In this document: one piece after another, positions 1 to 8,382 of the stretch | Layout of the letters: each line of letters opens with the position of its first letter | Numbering within the stretch: position 1 is the first letter of the stretch | Source of the DNA: Olivibacter domesticus | GTDB lineage: Bacteria > Bacteroidota > Bacteroidia > Sphingobacteriales > Sphingobacteriaceae | NCBI RefSeq assembly: GCF_900109575.1 | Contig: NZ_FOAF01000003.1 | Coordinates: forward strand, 434,001 to 498,000 | Reading direction: 5' to 3' | DNA length: 64,000 nucleotides | Translations under genes and position numbers: made by a program | The notes under the pieces: model-generated | What the model saw: the letters and a program-made list of their open reading frames with translations, nothing else | What the model was told of the DNA's origin: nothing | Databases searched by the model: none

Positions 1-35
1 AGCTAATGGTTTATTAACCTGATAAACCATTAGCT
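1..35 (-). terminator. Terminator hairpin downstream of the alkaline phosphatase gene
   Basis: A perfect inverted repeat with 14-nt arms (agctaatggtttat at 1-14 and its complement at 22-35) and a 7-nt loop lies 6 nt past the stop of the minus-strand phosphatase gene. The T-tract expected on the minus strand would fall outside the window, so it cannot be seen. Confidence 0.65.
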
Positions 36-41
36 AACTCA

Positions 42-1700
42 TTACTTGTTCAAGACTTCTATGATAGGACTACCAATGCTTCCATTAGGTTCTTGTATGT
101 GAAGAAGTCCGGCTACCGTTGCCGCAATGTCTGTCATATTGGTAACTCGGTTAGTAGCGCCATGTTTTATACCCCAGCCCATCCAGACGAGGGGAATATG
201 CGAGTCATATGGATTCCAATTACCGTGTGTAGTTCCGGTAGACTTTGGAGAGCCACTGTACCATTGAGGTTCTAGTACAATTTGAATAGCACCGCTACGC
301 TTGTAGTTATAGCCATTGATTATACGTTCTTTTATACGCGCTGGAATAGCCGCCTCCGATGCTTTATCCATATCTGTTACAAAAGCTACTCCCTCCAAGG
401 TTTTTAAATAATTGATAGCTGCGGAACGAATGGCAACCTCATCAAGATTTTGCTGTTTAATCAAGGTATTATTTAAATGTACTTGATAATTGCTTAGGCT
501 AATGACAATCTTTTCCTGGCCAAATTTTGCCTTTAACAAATCATTCAAACCTTTTTGTGCTGTTTTTGAATTAAAATATCCACCATTTCCTTTTTGGTCT
601 GTAAAAAATTGAGGATTATGGGCTGCACCGTGATCGGCAGTCAAAAAGATAGTGTATTGTCCCTCGCCTACAGTTTGATCAAGATATTTGAAAAAGCTTT
701 CTAAATCTTTGTCAAGGCGGAGATAATTATCTTCCACTTCAATAGAATTGATAGCAAACTGATGACCGATTTTATCTGGAGAGGAGATACTTATAGCTAA
801 AAAATCTGTACATCCTTCCGGATTATTTCCCATCTGTTCATTGGCCACGGCGGCTTTAGCGAGTTCCAATGTTAGGGTATTACCATAGGGAGTGGTAGCT
901 ACTAAGCCTAGTCCGTTTTGTTTAATTAATTGAGATGTTTTGACGGGAAAAATGGCCTTTTCTGTTCCTTTGAATTTTCCCTCGTAAGGATTATCGTCGG
1001 CTATACTCTGTTTATAACTTGCAATTGGGTACAGTGTGTTCCAATCTTGCTTTAAATATTTCTCGGCTAGCTTCTGCTTATTGAAGTCTTTTACCCATTT
1101 AGGTAAGTCTTTCATATAAAATGAACTACTTATCCAATCACCACTGTTATCAAACCAATAAGCTGCATCTGCAAAATGGCCGGCAGGCAAAATTGCTCCT
1201 CTGTCCTTTATTGCTATTCCTATTACTTTTGAACGGAAATTTGTTGCCAATTTAAGTTCGTCAGTAACGGTTGACGCGAGTAAATTTTTAGGAGACATTT
1301 TTCCCGCGCTATTGTCAACAGCTGTTCCCACAGGTATTGCACTGTCGTCTTCGGTACAATACATATTTTGGCCCGTTGCTTGAATAATGAAATCATTTCC
1401 AGCGATGCCATGTATCGCGGGCGTTGTGCCTGTATAAACAGAACTATGGCCTATGGCGGTAATTGTTGGAATATAATTAATATAGGTGTTTTCGCAACTG
1501 AAACCATCGTTCAATAAACGCTTAAATCCACCTTCACTATATCGATCAAAATATCTATATAAATAATCCCAACGCATCTGATCAACCATTATGCCAACCA
1601 TTAGCTTTGGCCGTTCAACATTTTTTGAATTGTTTGGCTGTGCACGTAAAGCAAAAATACTAAAGAAGCACCATAGAATAAAAAGTCGTTTTAATACCAT
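42..1700 (-). CDS. PafA-like alkaline phosphatase (alkaline phosphatase superfamily)
   Basis: Exported phosphomonoesterase of the PafA type, expected to release phosphate from organic esters in the periplasm. The 552-residue protein begins with a signal peptide ending near FALRA-Q (residue 20). Metal ligands and catalytic residues seen are D40 (VDQMR), the probable nucleophile T81 in PTITAIGHSS, N102 in GNDF, K165 and R167 in the KDRG motif that sets phosphomonoesterase activity in PafA, SPDKIGHQ, the ADHG motif and THGNW near the C-terminus. Spacing of T81 to N102 equals that of T79 to N100 in Elizabethkingia PafA (from memory). It stands alone, with terminators on both sides. A phosphodiesterase is the alternative, but the KxR pair argues for a monoesterase. 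The substrate is not predictable. Confidence 0.85.
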   Translation of the reverse strand: MVLKRLFILWCFFSIFALRAQPNNSKNVERPKLMVGIMVDQMRWDYLYRYFDRYSEGGFKRLLNDGFSCENTYINYIPTITAIGHSSVYTGTTPAIHGIAGNDFIIQATGQNMYCTEDDSAIPVGTAVDNSAGKMSPKNLLASTVTDELKLATNFRSKVIGIAIKDRGAILPAGHFADAAYWFDNSGDWISSSFYMKDLPKWVKDFNKQKLAEKYLKQDWNTLYPIASYKQSIADDNPYEGKFKGTEKAIFPVKTSQLIKQNGLGLVATTPYGNTLTLELAKAAVANEQMGNNPEGCTDFLAISISSPDKIGHQFAINSIEVEDNYLRLDKDLESFFKYLDQTVGEGQYTIFLTADHGAAHNPQFFTDQKGNGGYFNSKTAQKGLNDLLKAKFGQEKIVISLSNYQVHLNNTLIKQQNLDEVAIRSAAINYLKTLEGVAFVTDMDKASEAAIPARIKERIINGYNYKRSGAIQIVLEPQWYSGSPKSTGTTHGNWNPYDSHIPLVWMGWGIKHGATNRVTNMTDIAATVAGLLHIQEPNGSIGSPIIEVLNK

Positions 1701-1794
1701 ATTATAAGTTGTTTGATGGCAAACTTCGTAAATTATGAGATGAAATAGGAAGTTCTCATGTGATTTTTCTGTTATACTTATCCTGATATAAAGA

Positions 1795-1826
1795 AAAAGG
1801 CATCCGCCAGATGAAGGATGCCTTTT
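1795..1826 (-). terminator. Rho-independent terminator after pdhC
   Basis: An inverted repeat with 11-nt arms (aaaaggcatcc at 1795-1805, complement at 1816-1826) and a 10-nt loop is followed on the minus strand by a T-rich run. It lies about 20 nt past the pdhC stop. Confidence 0.8.
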
Positions 1827-1844
1827 AATAGTGATTAATTAACC

Positions 1845-3482
1845 TTAAACCAATAGTCTCACTGGCTCTTCGAGCAATGATTTAACGGTTTGTAAAAACG
1901 CAGCACCTGTCGCGCCGTCTACTACGCGGTGGTCGCAACTAAGCGTTAATTTCATAATATTGCCTGGAACTACGGCACCATTTTTAACTACTGGAACCTG
2001 TTGGATACCTCCAACAGCTAAAATACATGCATCCGGCGGATTAATGATGGCTGTAAACTCGTCTACACCAAACATACCTAGATTGGACACTGTAAAAGTA
2101 GAGCCTTCCCAGTCTTTAGGCTGTAGCTTTTTTGCTTTTGCCCGTTGAGCATAGTCTTTCACTTCAGCGGAAATATGAGACAATGTTTTTCCATCTGCAA
2201 AACGAACTACCGGAACAAGTAATCCTTCATCCACAGCGATGGCTACGCCAACATTGACATGCTCATTATAGCGTATCTTATCTCCTAACCAAGAAGAATT
2301 AACATTTGGATGTTGTTTTAACGCAACAGCAACAGCTTTAATTACCAGGTCATTGAATGATACCTTTACGGGAGCGATTTCATTAATTTTTGTACGGGCA
2401 GTAATTGCACTGTCCATATCTACCTTAATGGTAACATAAAAATGTGGAGCGGTAAAGAGACTTTCAGAAAGACGTTTAGCAATGGTCTTACGCATTTGCG
2501 TTATTGGTTTTTCTGTATAGCTTTCTTCACCTATAAATTGAGGAATAGTAACCGCCTTCGCCTCACCACTTGTTGCAGGGGCTTGTGCCTCAGTTTTTGC
2601 TTTAGCAGCAGGCGTGAAAGATTCTACGTCTTTTTTTATAATCCGACCGTTTTCAGTAGATCCTTTTACATCAGCAAGGTCAATACCTTTCTCTTTTGCT
2701 ATCTTTTTTGCAAGTGGAGAAGCTTTAACTCGTGAATCACTGGTTACAACTTCCTTCTCTGCCGCTTTTTCTGTCGCTACCTCCGCCTCTTTTTCAGCAG
2801 TACTTTCGGCCTTTTTAGCAGGCTTACTACTTTTTTGCTTTAATAAAGGAGTAACATCAGTACCCTCTTTGCCAACAATGGCTATAATATCGTTTACTTT
2901 AGCCGCTTGTCCCTTCTCTACACCTATATGTAGAAGCGTGCCTTCTGCATAAGCCGTAACTTCCATCGTGGCTTTATCTGTCTCTACATCGGCAATAACG
3001 TCATCACTTTTTATTTTATCACCCACCTTAAAATGCCATTCAGCGATAACGCCTTCTGTCATAGTATCACTTAACAAAGGCATAGTAACAACGGTAGCAC
3101 CTAATGATTCAGCGCTAACTTCTTCCCCTTCATCTTCACTTGCCGTCTCCTCCTGAGGAGCCTTTTCTGTTTCCTCTTTCTTAGCTTCTTCCTTTTTTGC
3201 TGAATCACCGCTTTGTCCATCAAGCAGCGATTTATAATCTTCCCCTTCTTCACCAAGCACGGCAATCACCGCATCTACGGGTACAGCTTCCCCTTCTTTT
3301 GGACCTATATATAATAATGTACCTTCTTGATAGGATTCGAAATCCATGGTAGCTTTATCGGTTTCAACTTCAGCAATTAAATCTCCGGAGCTAACCTTAT
3401 CGCCTACCTTTTTATGCCATTTAGCAATCACACCCTCTGTCATGGTGTCACTCATTTTAGGCATTCGAACTACTTCAGCCAT
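1845..3482 (-). CDS. pdhC: Pyruvate dehydrogenase E2: dihydrolipoamide acetyltransferase
   Basis: E2 core of the pyruvate dehydrogenase complex. It carries acetyl groups on lipoyl-lysine and transfers them to CoA in the cytoplasm. The 545-residue protein has two lipoyl domains with VETDKATM motifs (lipoyl lysines K43 and K170), separated by flexible Glu/Lys/Ala-rich linkers. A peripheral subunit-binding domain follows (SPLAKKIAKEKG...GRIIKKDVE, about 250-290), then the catalytic acyltransferase domain (about 320-545) with the active-site SCDHRVVDG motif near the C-terminus. It is 59 nt downstream of the E1-alpha gene on the same strand, so the two probably form one operon. The E1-beta and E3 genes are not in the window. 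TMPxLSDTMTEG at the start of both lipoyl domains is typical of pyruvate-type E2 with duplicated lipoyl domains. Confidence 0.95.
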   Translation of the reverse strand: MAEVVRMPKMSDTMTEGVIAKWHKKVGDKVSSGDLIAEVETDKATMDFESYQEGTLLYIGPKEGEAVPVDAVIAVLGEEGEDYKSLLDGQSGDSAKKEEAKKEETEKAPQEETASEDEGEEVSAESLGATVVTMPLLSDTMTEGVIAEWHFKVGDKIKSDDVIADVETDKATMEVTAYAEGTLLHIGVEKGQAAKVNDIIAIVGKEGTDVTPLLKQKSSKPAKKAESTAEKEAEVATEKAAEKEVVTSDSRVKASPLAKKIAKEKGIDLADVKGSTENGRIIKKDVESFTPAAKAKTEAQAPATSGEAKAVTIPQFIGEESYTEKPITQMRKTIAKRLSESLFTAPHFYVTIKVDMDSAITARTKINEIAPVKVSFNDLVIKAVAVALKQHPNVNSSWLGDKIRYNEHVNVGVAIAVDEGLLVPVVRFADGKTLSHISAEVKDYAQRAKAKKLQPKDWEGSTFTVSNLGMFGVDEFTAIINPPDACILAVGGIQQVPVVKNGAVVPGNIMKLTLSCDHRVVDGATGAAFLQTVKSLLEEPVRLLV

Positions 3483-3541
3483 AATATTATCTTGGGTTAT
3501 ATTTTTATCTGTTAAAATTAATTATTGTAATGCAATTTCGC

Positions 3542-4537
3542 TTAATCTAATATATATGGATAATCTTTTTGCACATACACATCTGTATACAACTCTTCTG
3601 GTTTGGGGTAATCAGACTCTTCAGCAAATTTTACCGATTCATCAACAATACGTTTTACTTCAGCTTCTTCTTTTTCAAACCATTGCTCATCCGCGTAATT
3701 GTTCTCCAAAATAGCATGTTTTACAGCTGCAATAGGATCACGTTCTTTATATTGCTCGAGTTCTTCTTTCGTACGGTATTTTGCAGGGTCTGACATAGAA
3801 TGCCCTTTATAGCGATAGGTGCGAATTTCTAAAAAGGTAGGGCCTTCTCCCGTGCGGGCGCGTTGTACCGCTTCATCCATTGCATTGTGGACGGCTACTA
3901 CATCCATCCCATCAACAGGTGCACTAGGCATATCAAAACCTAATCCCATCTTGTATATATCGATCATATTGGTGGTCCGTTTAACAGACGTCCCCATTGC
4001 GTATCCATTATTCTCACAAACGAAAATTACAGGCAGTTTCCAAAGCATTGCCATATTGAAGGCTTCATTTAGTGCACCTTGCCTTACAGCGCCATCTCCC
4101 ATATAACATACGCAAACATTATCTGTACCGTTGTATTTTTCTGCAAAGGCGAGACCGGCACCGAGAGGAATCTGGCCCCCTACGATTCCATGACCACCTG
4201 CAAAGTTGTTCTCTTTATCGAAGAAGTGCATAGAACCGCCTTTTCCTTTAGAACAGCCTGTTACTTTTCCAAATAATTCTGCCATTGCAGCATTTGGGCT
4301 CATTCCTTTAGCTATGGCATGTGCATGATCGCGGTAAGCGGTAATCATCGAGTCTTCCTTGCGTAAAACAGACATCGCTCCGGCAACCACGGCTTCTTGA
4401 CCTATGTAGAGATGACAGAAACCACGTATTTTTTGTTGACCGTAAAGTTGACCTGCTTTTTCTTCAAACTTACGCATAAGTAACATCGACTTATACCACT
4501 CTAAATATGTTTCTTTTGTTATTGCTGTTGAACTCAT
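3542..4537 (-). CDS. pdhA: Pyruvate dehydrogenase E1 component, alpha subunit
   Basis: Thiamine-diphosphate-dependent alpha subunit that, with E1-beta, decarboxylates pyruvate and acetylates lipoyl-E2. The 331-residue length is normal for the heterotetrameric alpha subunit. The ThDP-binding signature GDGAVRQGALNEAFNMA...ENN is intact, as are GGSMHFFD, the GGHGIVGGQIPLGAG stretch, and the YRYKGHSMSDPAKYRT loop, which corresponds to the regulatory phosphorylation loop in mitochondria. It is first in the E1-alpha to E2 operon. A -7-like box (TAGATTTG) lies about 35 nt upstream. An E1-beta gene must be elsewhere. A branched-chain 2-oxoacid substrate is an alternative, but pairing with a double-lipoyl E2 favours pyruvate. 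Confidence 0.95.
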   Translation of the reverse strand: MSSTAITKETYLEWYKSMLLMRKFEEKAGQLYGQQKIRGFCHLYIGQEAVVAGAMSVLRKEDSMITAYRDHAHAIAKGMSPNAAMAELFGKVTGCSKGKGGSMHFFDKENNFAGGHGIVGGQIPLGAGLAFAEKYNGTDNVCVCYMGDGAVRQGALNEAFNMAMLWKLPVIFVCENNGYAMGTSVKRTTNMIDIYKMGLGFDMPSAPVDGMDVVAVHNAMDEAVQRARTGEGPTFLEIRTYRYKGHSMSDPAKYRTKEELEQYKERDPIAAVKHAILENNYADEQWFEKEEAEVKRIVDESVKFAEESDYPKPEELYTDVYVQKDYPYILD

Positions 4538-4571
4538 TGCTTTATGTTCGTGTACTTAATTAACTGGAAGG

Positions 4572-4579
4572 CAAATCTA
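4572..4579 (-). promoter_or_regulatory. Candidate -7 box for pdhA
   Basis: TAGATTTG on the minus strand fits the Bacteroidota TAnnTTTG element. No convincing TTTG lies 18-20 bp upstream, so this is a partial match. Confidence 0.35.
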
Positions 4580-4713
4580 ATCAATTGTTGTGAGATTCAT
4601 AGAATGTAGACAAGAGAAAGTGCATTATTATTCATATTTTATAAGGTAAATTTTAATAAGTGTCTACTAAACAAGACAAGTGTCAAAAAAATGTTAAAAT
4701 TGTGTTTACTTTT

Positions 4714-4745
4714 TTTGACAAAGCAAAACTTTTACTTTAGATTTG
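4714..4745 (+). promoter_or_regulatory. Promoter of the NlpC/P60 gene (-33/-7)
   Basis: TTTG at 4714-4717, 20 bp, then TAGATTTG at 4738-4745 matches the Bacteroidota housekeeping promoter closely. It implies a 5' leader of about 120 nt before the ATG at 4870. Confidence 0.7.
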
Positions 4746-4869
4746 CGACTCAACCTATTAGAGTATGAATAGAAATTTACGCTAGAAAACACATTTTGTT
4801 AACCTTTAAAAGGGTTAATCAGACCTTGTAGTGCAAGGTTGATAACCTCATAAAAGTAAATTAACCCGA

Positions 4870-5439
4870 ATGAAAAAAAAGCTTTTGGTAGTATGCATGC
4901 TACTGGGTGGTTTATCAGCAGGTCTGAAAGCCCAAACATCAACCGAAAAAACCGGCTCTCCTGAAGACCCTGATAATCTAGCAAAAGAATATTTCTCTCA
5001 AATAATGGGGATCGCTGCCTCCGCTACTACTAATACAAAACTTTATCAATTTGTTTACGACTGGATCGGAACCCCTTATCGTTTGGGTGGGAAGACGAAG
5101 AAGGGAATAGATTGTTCGAAATTTGCATATGAAGTATATGAAAAAGTATTTAATACTTCTATAGGCAACAATTCGCGAAACATTTATACACAGGTTGACC
5201 CCATTAATAAAAGCGAATTAAAACCCGGCGATCTGGTATTCTTTAAAATTCGAAGCAGGTCTATTACACATGTAGGTGTTTATCTTGGTGATAGAAAGTT
5301 TGCGCACGCCTCCACCAGTAGGGGGGTTATGATCAGCAATCTAGACGAAGCTTATTGGAGACGTTATTATTTCAATGGCGGACGTATGTTGAAAGCTCAG
5401 AACGAACCGAAAGAGGAAGAAATTCTTCATTTAAATTAG
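4870..5439 (+). CDS. NlpC/P60 family cell-wall endopeptidase
   Basis: Probable secreted peptidase that cuts peptide cross-links or stems in peptidoglycan. The 189-residue protein has a signal peptide (MKKKLLVVCM...LKAQ, cleavage near residue 21), a short linker and one NlpC/P60 domain (about 58-175). The catalytic triad candidates are C82 in the DCSKF motif, H134 in THVGVYLG and H146 in KFAHAS. WIGTPYRLGGKTKKGIDCSKF is the classic N-terminal half of the fold. There is no added LysM or SH3 targeting domain. It is transcribed alone from its own promoter. Exact bond specificity cannot be read from the sequence. Confidence 0.88.
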   Translation: MKKKLLVVCMLLGGLSAGLKAQTSTEKTGSPEDPDNLAKEYFSQIMGIAASATTNTKLYQFVYDWIGTPYRLGGKTKKGIDCSKFAYEVYEKVFNTSIGNNSRNIYTQVDPINKSELKPGDLVFFKIRSRSITHVGVYLGDRKFAHASTSRGVMISNLDEAYWRRYYFNGGRMLKAQNEPKEEEILHLN

Positions 5440-5442
5440 AAA

Positions 5443-5468
5443 AGTCTTAATGTGGCCGTAAAAAGACT
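5443..5468 (+). terminator. Weak terminator-like hairpin after the NlpC/P60 gene
   Basis: Short arms agtctt (5443-5448) and aagact (5463-5468) around a 14-nt loop are followed by gtttgttta. The stem is short, so this is tentative. Confidence 0.35.
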
Positions 5469-5582
5469 GTTTGTTTATTCTTAATGTGTTCTGCACGAAT
5501 TGCTTTCTGTTCACTTTCTTATTAACCTTAACGGCTTCCCTAAAACCAGGCTTTTTAATCTGATTTTTTAATACTTATCAAA

Positions 5583-5613
5583 TTTGCTCAACGGATTTTT
5601 TCTGCTAAGTTTG
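5583..5613 (+). promoter_or_regulatory. Promoter of the phosphoribosyltransferase gene
   Basis: TTTG at 5583-5586, 19 bp, then TAAGTTTG at 5606-5613. The inferred transcript has a leader of about 118 nt before the ATG at 5737; the leader contains a 13-codon reading frame starting at 5619 and short inverted repeats. Confidence 0.68.
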
Positions 5614-5736
5614 TCCTAATGCCATTCGACACATGTTCGATCACTGGCCGATGGTGATTGGGTACGGCTGCATTATGTCATTTATCTTTTAAGGAAGCCA
5701 AAATATTAGTATTTTTATACACAATAAATAGAGATT

Positions 5737-6252
5737 ATGGTAACTGATAAGGTGTTAATCTTAGATAAAGATCAGATAAAGAAAAAGATAAGTCGCATTG
5801 CTTATCAGATATTAGAAGATAACTTTGAAGAACCGGAGCTAGTATTAGCGGGTGTTGCCGATAGAGGTTACATATTGGCGGAGCGTTTGAAAGAAGAATT
5901 ACACCAGATTTCAGGTGAATTGAACGTAACACTCATAAAAATCACCCTGGATAAAATAAGTTCCACTCTTATTGCTGGTACAGATGTACCGGTATCTAAT
6001 GCAGAGAATAAAGTTTTAATTCTTGTAGATGATGTGCTTAATAGCGGGCGAACCTTAGCGTATGGCTTGGGCGTATTTTTGAATGTGCCTTTAAAGAAGA
6101 TGCGCACTGCTGTGTTGATTGACCGAAGTCATCATAAATTTCCTGTAATAAGCGATTTTTCAGGCTTGAGACTTTCTACTATATTAAATGAACATGTATC
6201 AGTAACATTGAAAGGTTACGAAGACGAGGAGGATGCCGCGTATCTGCATTAA
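5737..6252 (+). CDS. Phosphoribosyltransferase family protein (PyrR/Hpt-like)
   Basis: Type I phosphoribosyltransferase fold of 171 residues. The PRPP-binding loop VLILVDDVLNSGRTLAYG lies at about residues 87-104, and an N-terminal segment VLAGVADRGYILAERLKEE resembles the pyrophosphate loop region of PyrR and Hpt proteins. Size and motifs fit PyrR-type uracil phosphoribosyltransferase/regulator or a hypoxanthine phosphoribosyltransferase; I cannot separate these from the sequence. It is a single gene and no pyrimidine biosynthesis gene is adjacent. The closest one here, carB, is about 31 kb away. The long leader leaves room for regulation, but no recognisable PyrR-binding element was found. 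Confidence 0.75.
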   Translation: MVTDKVLILDKDQIKKKISRIAYQILEDNFEEPELVLAGVADRGYILAERLKEELHQISGELNVTLIKITLDKISSTLIAGTDVPVSNAENKVLILVDDVLNSGRTLAYGLGVFLNVPLKKMRTAVLIDRSHHKFPVISDFSGLRLSTILNEHVSVTLKGYEDEEDAAYLH

Positions 6253-6338
6253 AGGCTTTGTCAGAACAGAACATATTGAGTTGGCTTCTTCTGCGCCAAT
6301 TCTTCCAAAACTGCTTAAATACAATACAGGGTTTACTT

Positions 6339-7739
6339 TTAAAGCTGATTAATTTTCAACTTCATGCCTGGCTTGATCGCATTGCCACTTATGTTATTTG
6401 CTGCTTTAATGTTACGTACGGTTACGCCTCTATATTTTTGTGCTATTCCAGATAACGTATCTCCTCGTTTAACACGGTAAGTAATGTAGCTTGCAGATGA
6501 TCTTCTTGTCTGGTTTAATGAGCGTGATGAAGCGGATGGTTGAGAAATCTTTAACCTTTGTCCGGGTACAATCGCATTTCTTCTTAAATTATTCCACGCT
6601 TTAAGATCTTGTACTTCTATGTGGTATTTATTTGCAATTAATGCTAAGCTTTCACCTCTCCGTACTCTATGGTAAATAGCTTTCAGGTCACTATTAGCCG
6701 CTGTTATTACCTGAACGGGCCCGTTAGATGGGTTATTCAGTGCTGCATATAAACTCGCATAAGCGGTTTTGTCAACAGCTGGAACTACTAATCTCTTGGG
6801 AGCTTCTGGCGTACCATTAATGATATTCTTTTTGTACGCCGGGTTTAAAACAACTAATCTATCGATATCGATAGAAAGGGCCTCTGCTACACCAGATAGT
6901 GGTACAAACTTGTCAATTAAAATAACATCGGTTCCTTCAATATTAGCGGCAAGGTTTTCAGAAGGGGTAGTAATCCCTAACGCCTCGCTATTGCTTAAAA
7001 CATAAGTCATCGCAATAAAGGCAGGAACGTAATTTCTGGTTTCCTGTGGAAGGTATTTCCTAATCGACCAAAAATCTGGTTTAGATAGGCCAGAACGTTG
7101 AATAGCCCTTGCCACATTTCCTTTCCCGCAATTGTAGGAAGCGATGGCTAGCTGCCAATCGCCAAACTCATTGTATGACTCTTTAAGGTAGGCTGCCGCT
7201 GCGTAAGTTGCAGCATATGGGTCTTTCCTTTCATCCACATAATTGTCTATGTTAAGATCAAACGCTTTCGCTGTGGCAAACATGAATTGCCATGGACCCG
7301 TCGCTCCCACGCGCGATACCGCATGTGGATTTAGCGCAGACTCTATAATGGATAAGTATTTTATCTCTTGAGGCACATCTGATTCAGTAAAGACTTTTTC
7401 ATAAATCGGGAAGTAATACTGCGCCAAAGAGTTCATTTTAGAAAGATGGTTCTTATAGCGACTCGACGTATATGCATCAATGTACGACTGTACGTAACTA
7501 TTGTACGTCAATGGTACAGCTCCCTGCAATGTGTCAAGTTGCTTTTTGATGTTTTGCGGAGATAGATACCAGGAAGGGTCATGTGCATTAAGAGATGAGC
7601 TTGTCGTATCTGAAGATGAGAGAAGTGTTTTGCTGTCTTTGCTTAAAGGTTCGTCGGTACCCTTGTTTGTTGTTGCTTGCGTAAACTGAGCACAAAACAA
7701 CATACTTACGGCGAATGCCGAAAATCTTTTTAATGTCAT
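6339..7739 (-). CDS. MltD-like membrane-associated lytic transglycosylase with two LysM domains
   Basis: Predicted periplasmic or outer-membrane-associated enzyme that cleaves the glycan strand of peptidoglycan. The 466-residue protein has a signal peptide (MTLKRFSAF...CAQFTQA), an SLT catalytic domain (about 115-265) with the catalytic Glu in SIIESALNPHAVSRVGATG, followed by GPWQFM and the ASYNCGKGNV motif, and two C-terminal LysM repeats (YHRVRRGESLALIANKY and YRVKRGDTLSGIAQKY) for glycan binding. A degenerate LysM-like stretch precedes them (about 275-325). It lies downstream of tatA but a strong hairpin at 7909-7952 separates them, so it is likely a separate unit. There is no lipobox, unlike E. 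coli MltD. Confidence 0.9.
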   Translation of the reverse strand: MTLKRFSAFAVSMLFCAQFTQATTNKGTDEPLSKDSKTLLSSSDTTSSSLNAHDPSWYLSPQNIKKQLDTLQGAVPLTYNSYVQSYIDAYTSSRYKNHLSKMNSLAQYYFPIYEKVFTESDVPQEIKYLSIIESALNPHAVSRVGATGPWQFMFATAKAFDLNIDNYVDERKDPYAATYAAAAYLKESYNEFGDWQLAIASYNCGKGNVARAIQRSGLSKPDFWSIRKYLPQETRNYVPAFIAMTYVLSNSEALGITTPSENLAANIEGTDVILIDKFVPLSGVAEALSIDIDRLVVLNPAYKKNIINGTPEAPKRLVVPAVDKTAYASLYAALNNPSNGPVQVITAANSDLKAIYHRVRRGESLALIANKYHIEVQDLKAWNNLRRNAIVPGQRLKISQPSASSRSLNQTRRSSASYITYRVKRGDTLSGIAQKYRGVTVRNIKAANNISGNAIKPGMKLKINQL

Positions 7740-7908
7740 GTCTTATATGTATAGGTTGTTGATTTCAATGAGCTCTAATTATCTATTTTTTATGTTAGTG
7801 TCTTTTATAAACTATAGAACACTTGGTAAACAGTAGATTATGATAAAGAAACGTTCAACTTGTACTTATATTATGCGAAAATAAATTTTTTATGGAAAGA
7901 AAAAAGTA

Positions 7909-7952
7909 TAAAGGCTATTATAGAACCAATATATGTTCTATAATAGCCTTTA
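7909..7952 (-). terminator. Strong terminator after tatA
   Basis: A perfect 18-bp stem (arms 7909-7926 and 7935-7952) with an 8-nt loop, followed on the minus strand by tacttttttc, sits 21 nt past the tatA stop. Confidence 0.85.
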
Positions 7953-7973
7953 TTGCGTTATTAAAGGGCGAAT

Positions 7974-8162
7974 TTATTGCTTCTCGTCCTTAACTTCATC
8001 TTTAGTTGTTCCAGCCTGACCGTCTTTAAACTCACGTACTCCTCTGCCTAGTCCACGCATTAATTCAGGGATTTTTTTTCCTCCAAATAATAATAATAAG
8101 GCTAGTACGATAATTGCTATCTCAGGCCCACCGATCATAGCTAACAAAACTGTGTTTAACAT
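7974..8162 (-). CDS. tatA: Twin-arginine translocase subunit TatA/TatE
   Basis: Pore-forming subunit of the Tat pathway, which moves folded proteins across the inner membrane. The 62-residue protein shows the standard plan: one N-terminal transmembrane helix starting at [18 protein letters not shown], the FGGKKIPEL hinge, an amphipathic helix ([14 protein letters not shown]) and a short charged tail ([10 protein letters not shown]). No TatC gene is next to it in this window. It has its own promoter and terminator. The surrounding genes build and remodel the cell wall. TatB is less likely because the chain is short and the Phe-Gly hinge is of the TatA type. Confidence 0.92.
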   Translation of the reverse strand: MLNTVLLAMIGGPEIAIIVLALLLLFGGKKIPELMRGLGRGVREFKDGQAGTTKDEVKDEKQ

Positions 8163-8251
8163 AACTTAATATTTAAATTCTTATACAATCTACCGAAGTA
8201 GTTTTTTATCTTGTGATGTATTATATACGTAATTACTCTATAGTTAGTTTA

Positions 8252-8283
8252 CAAACTTAGACAAAATTGCTAATATTCACAAT
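8252..8283 (-). promoter_or_regulatory. Candidate promoter of tatA
   Basis: On the minus strand ATTG (8280-8283), 20 bp, then TAAGTTTG (8252-8259). The -33 box has only the TTG core. The leader would be about 85 nt. Confidence 0.55.
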
Positions 8284-8382
8284 TATTTGCTAAGTATCTT
8301 CTTCAATACAAACCAATTAATAGAGAAGAAACGCCAATACCGAGTTTTTAATTCCAAACCGGATTGTAAACACCTCATCAGT

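Larger units (their letters stand above)
4538..4869. other. Divergent intergenic region between pdhA and the NlpC/P60 gene
   Basis: This 332-bp spacer has no ORF of note. It holds a candidate -7 box for pdhA (4572-4579, minus), a well-formed promoter for the NlpC/P60 gene (4714-4745, plus) and, in that gene's 5' leader, two small hairpins (arms ttaacc 4799-4804 with 4813-4818, and accttg 4823-4828 with 4834-4839). Confidence 0.6.

Noticed and set aside
2614-2952. Open frames of up to 112 codons on the plus strand opposite pdhC
   Set aside because: They lie antisense to low-complexity Ala/Glu/Lys-rich linker and lipoyl-domain codons, have no family character and overlap a certain gene.
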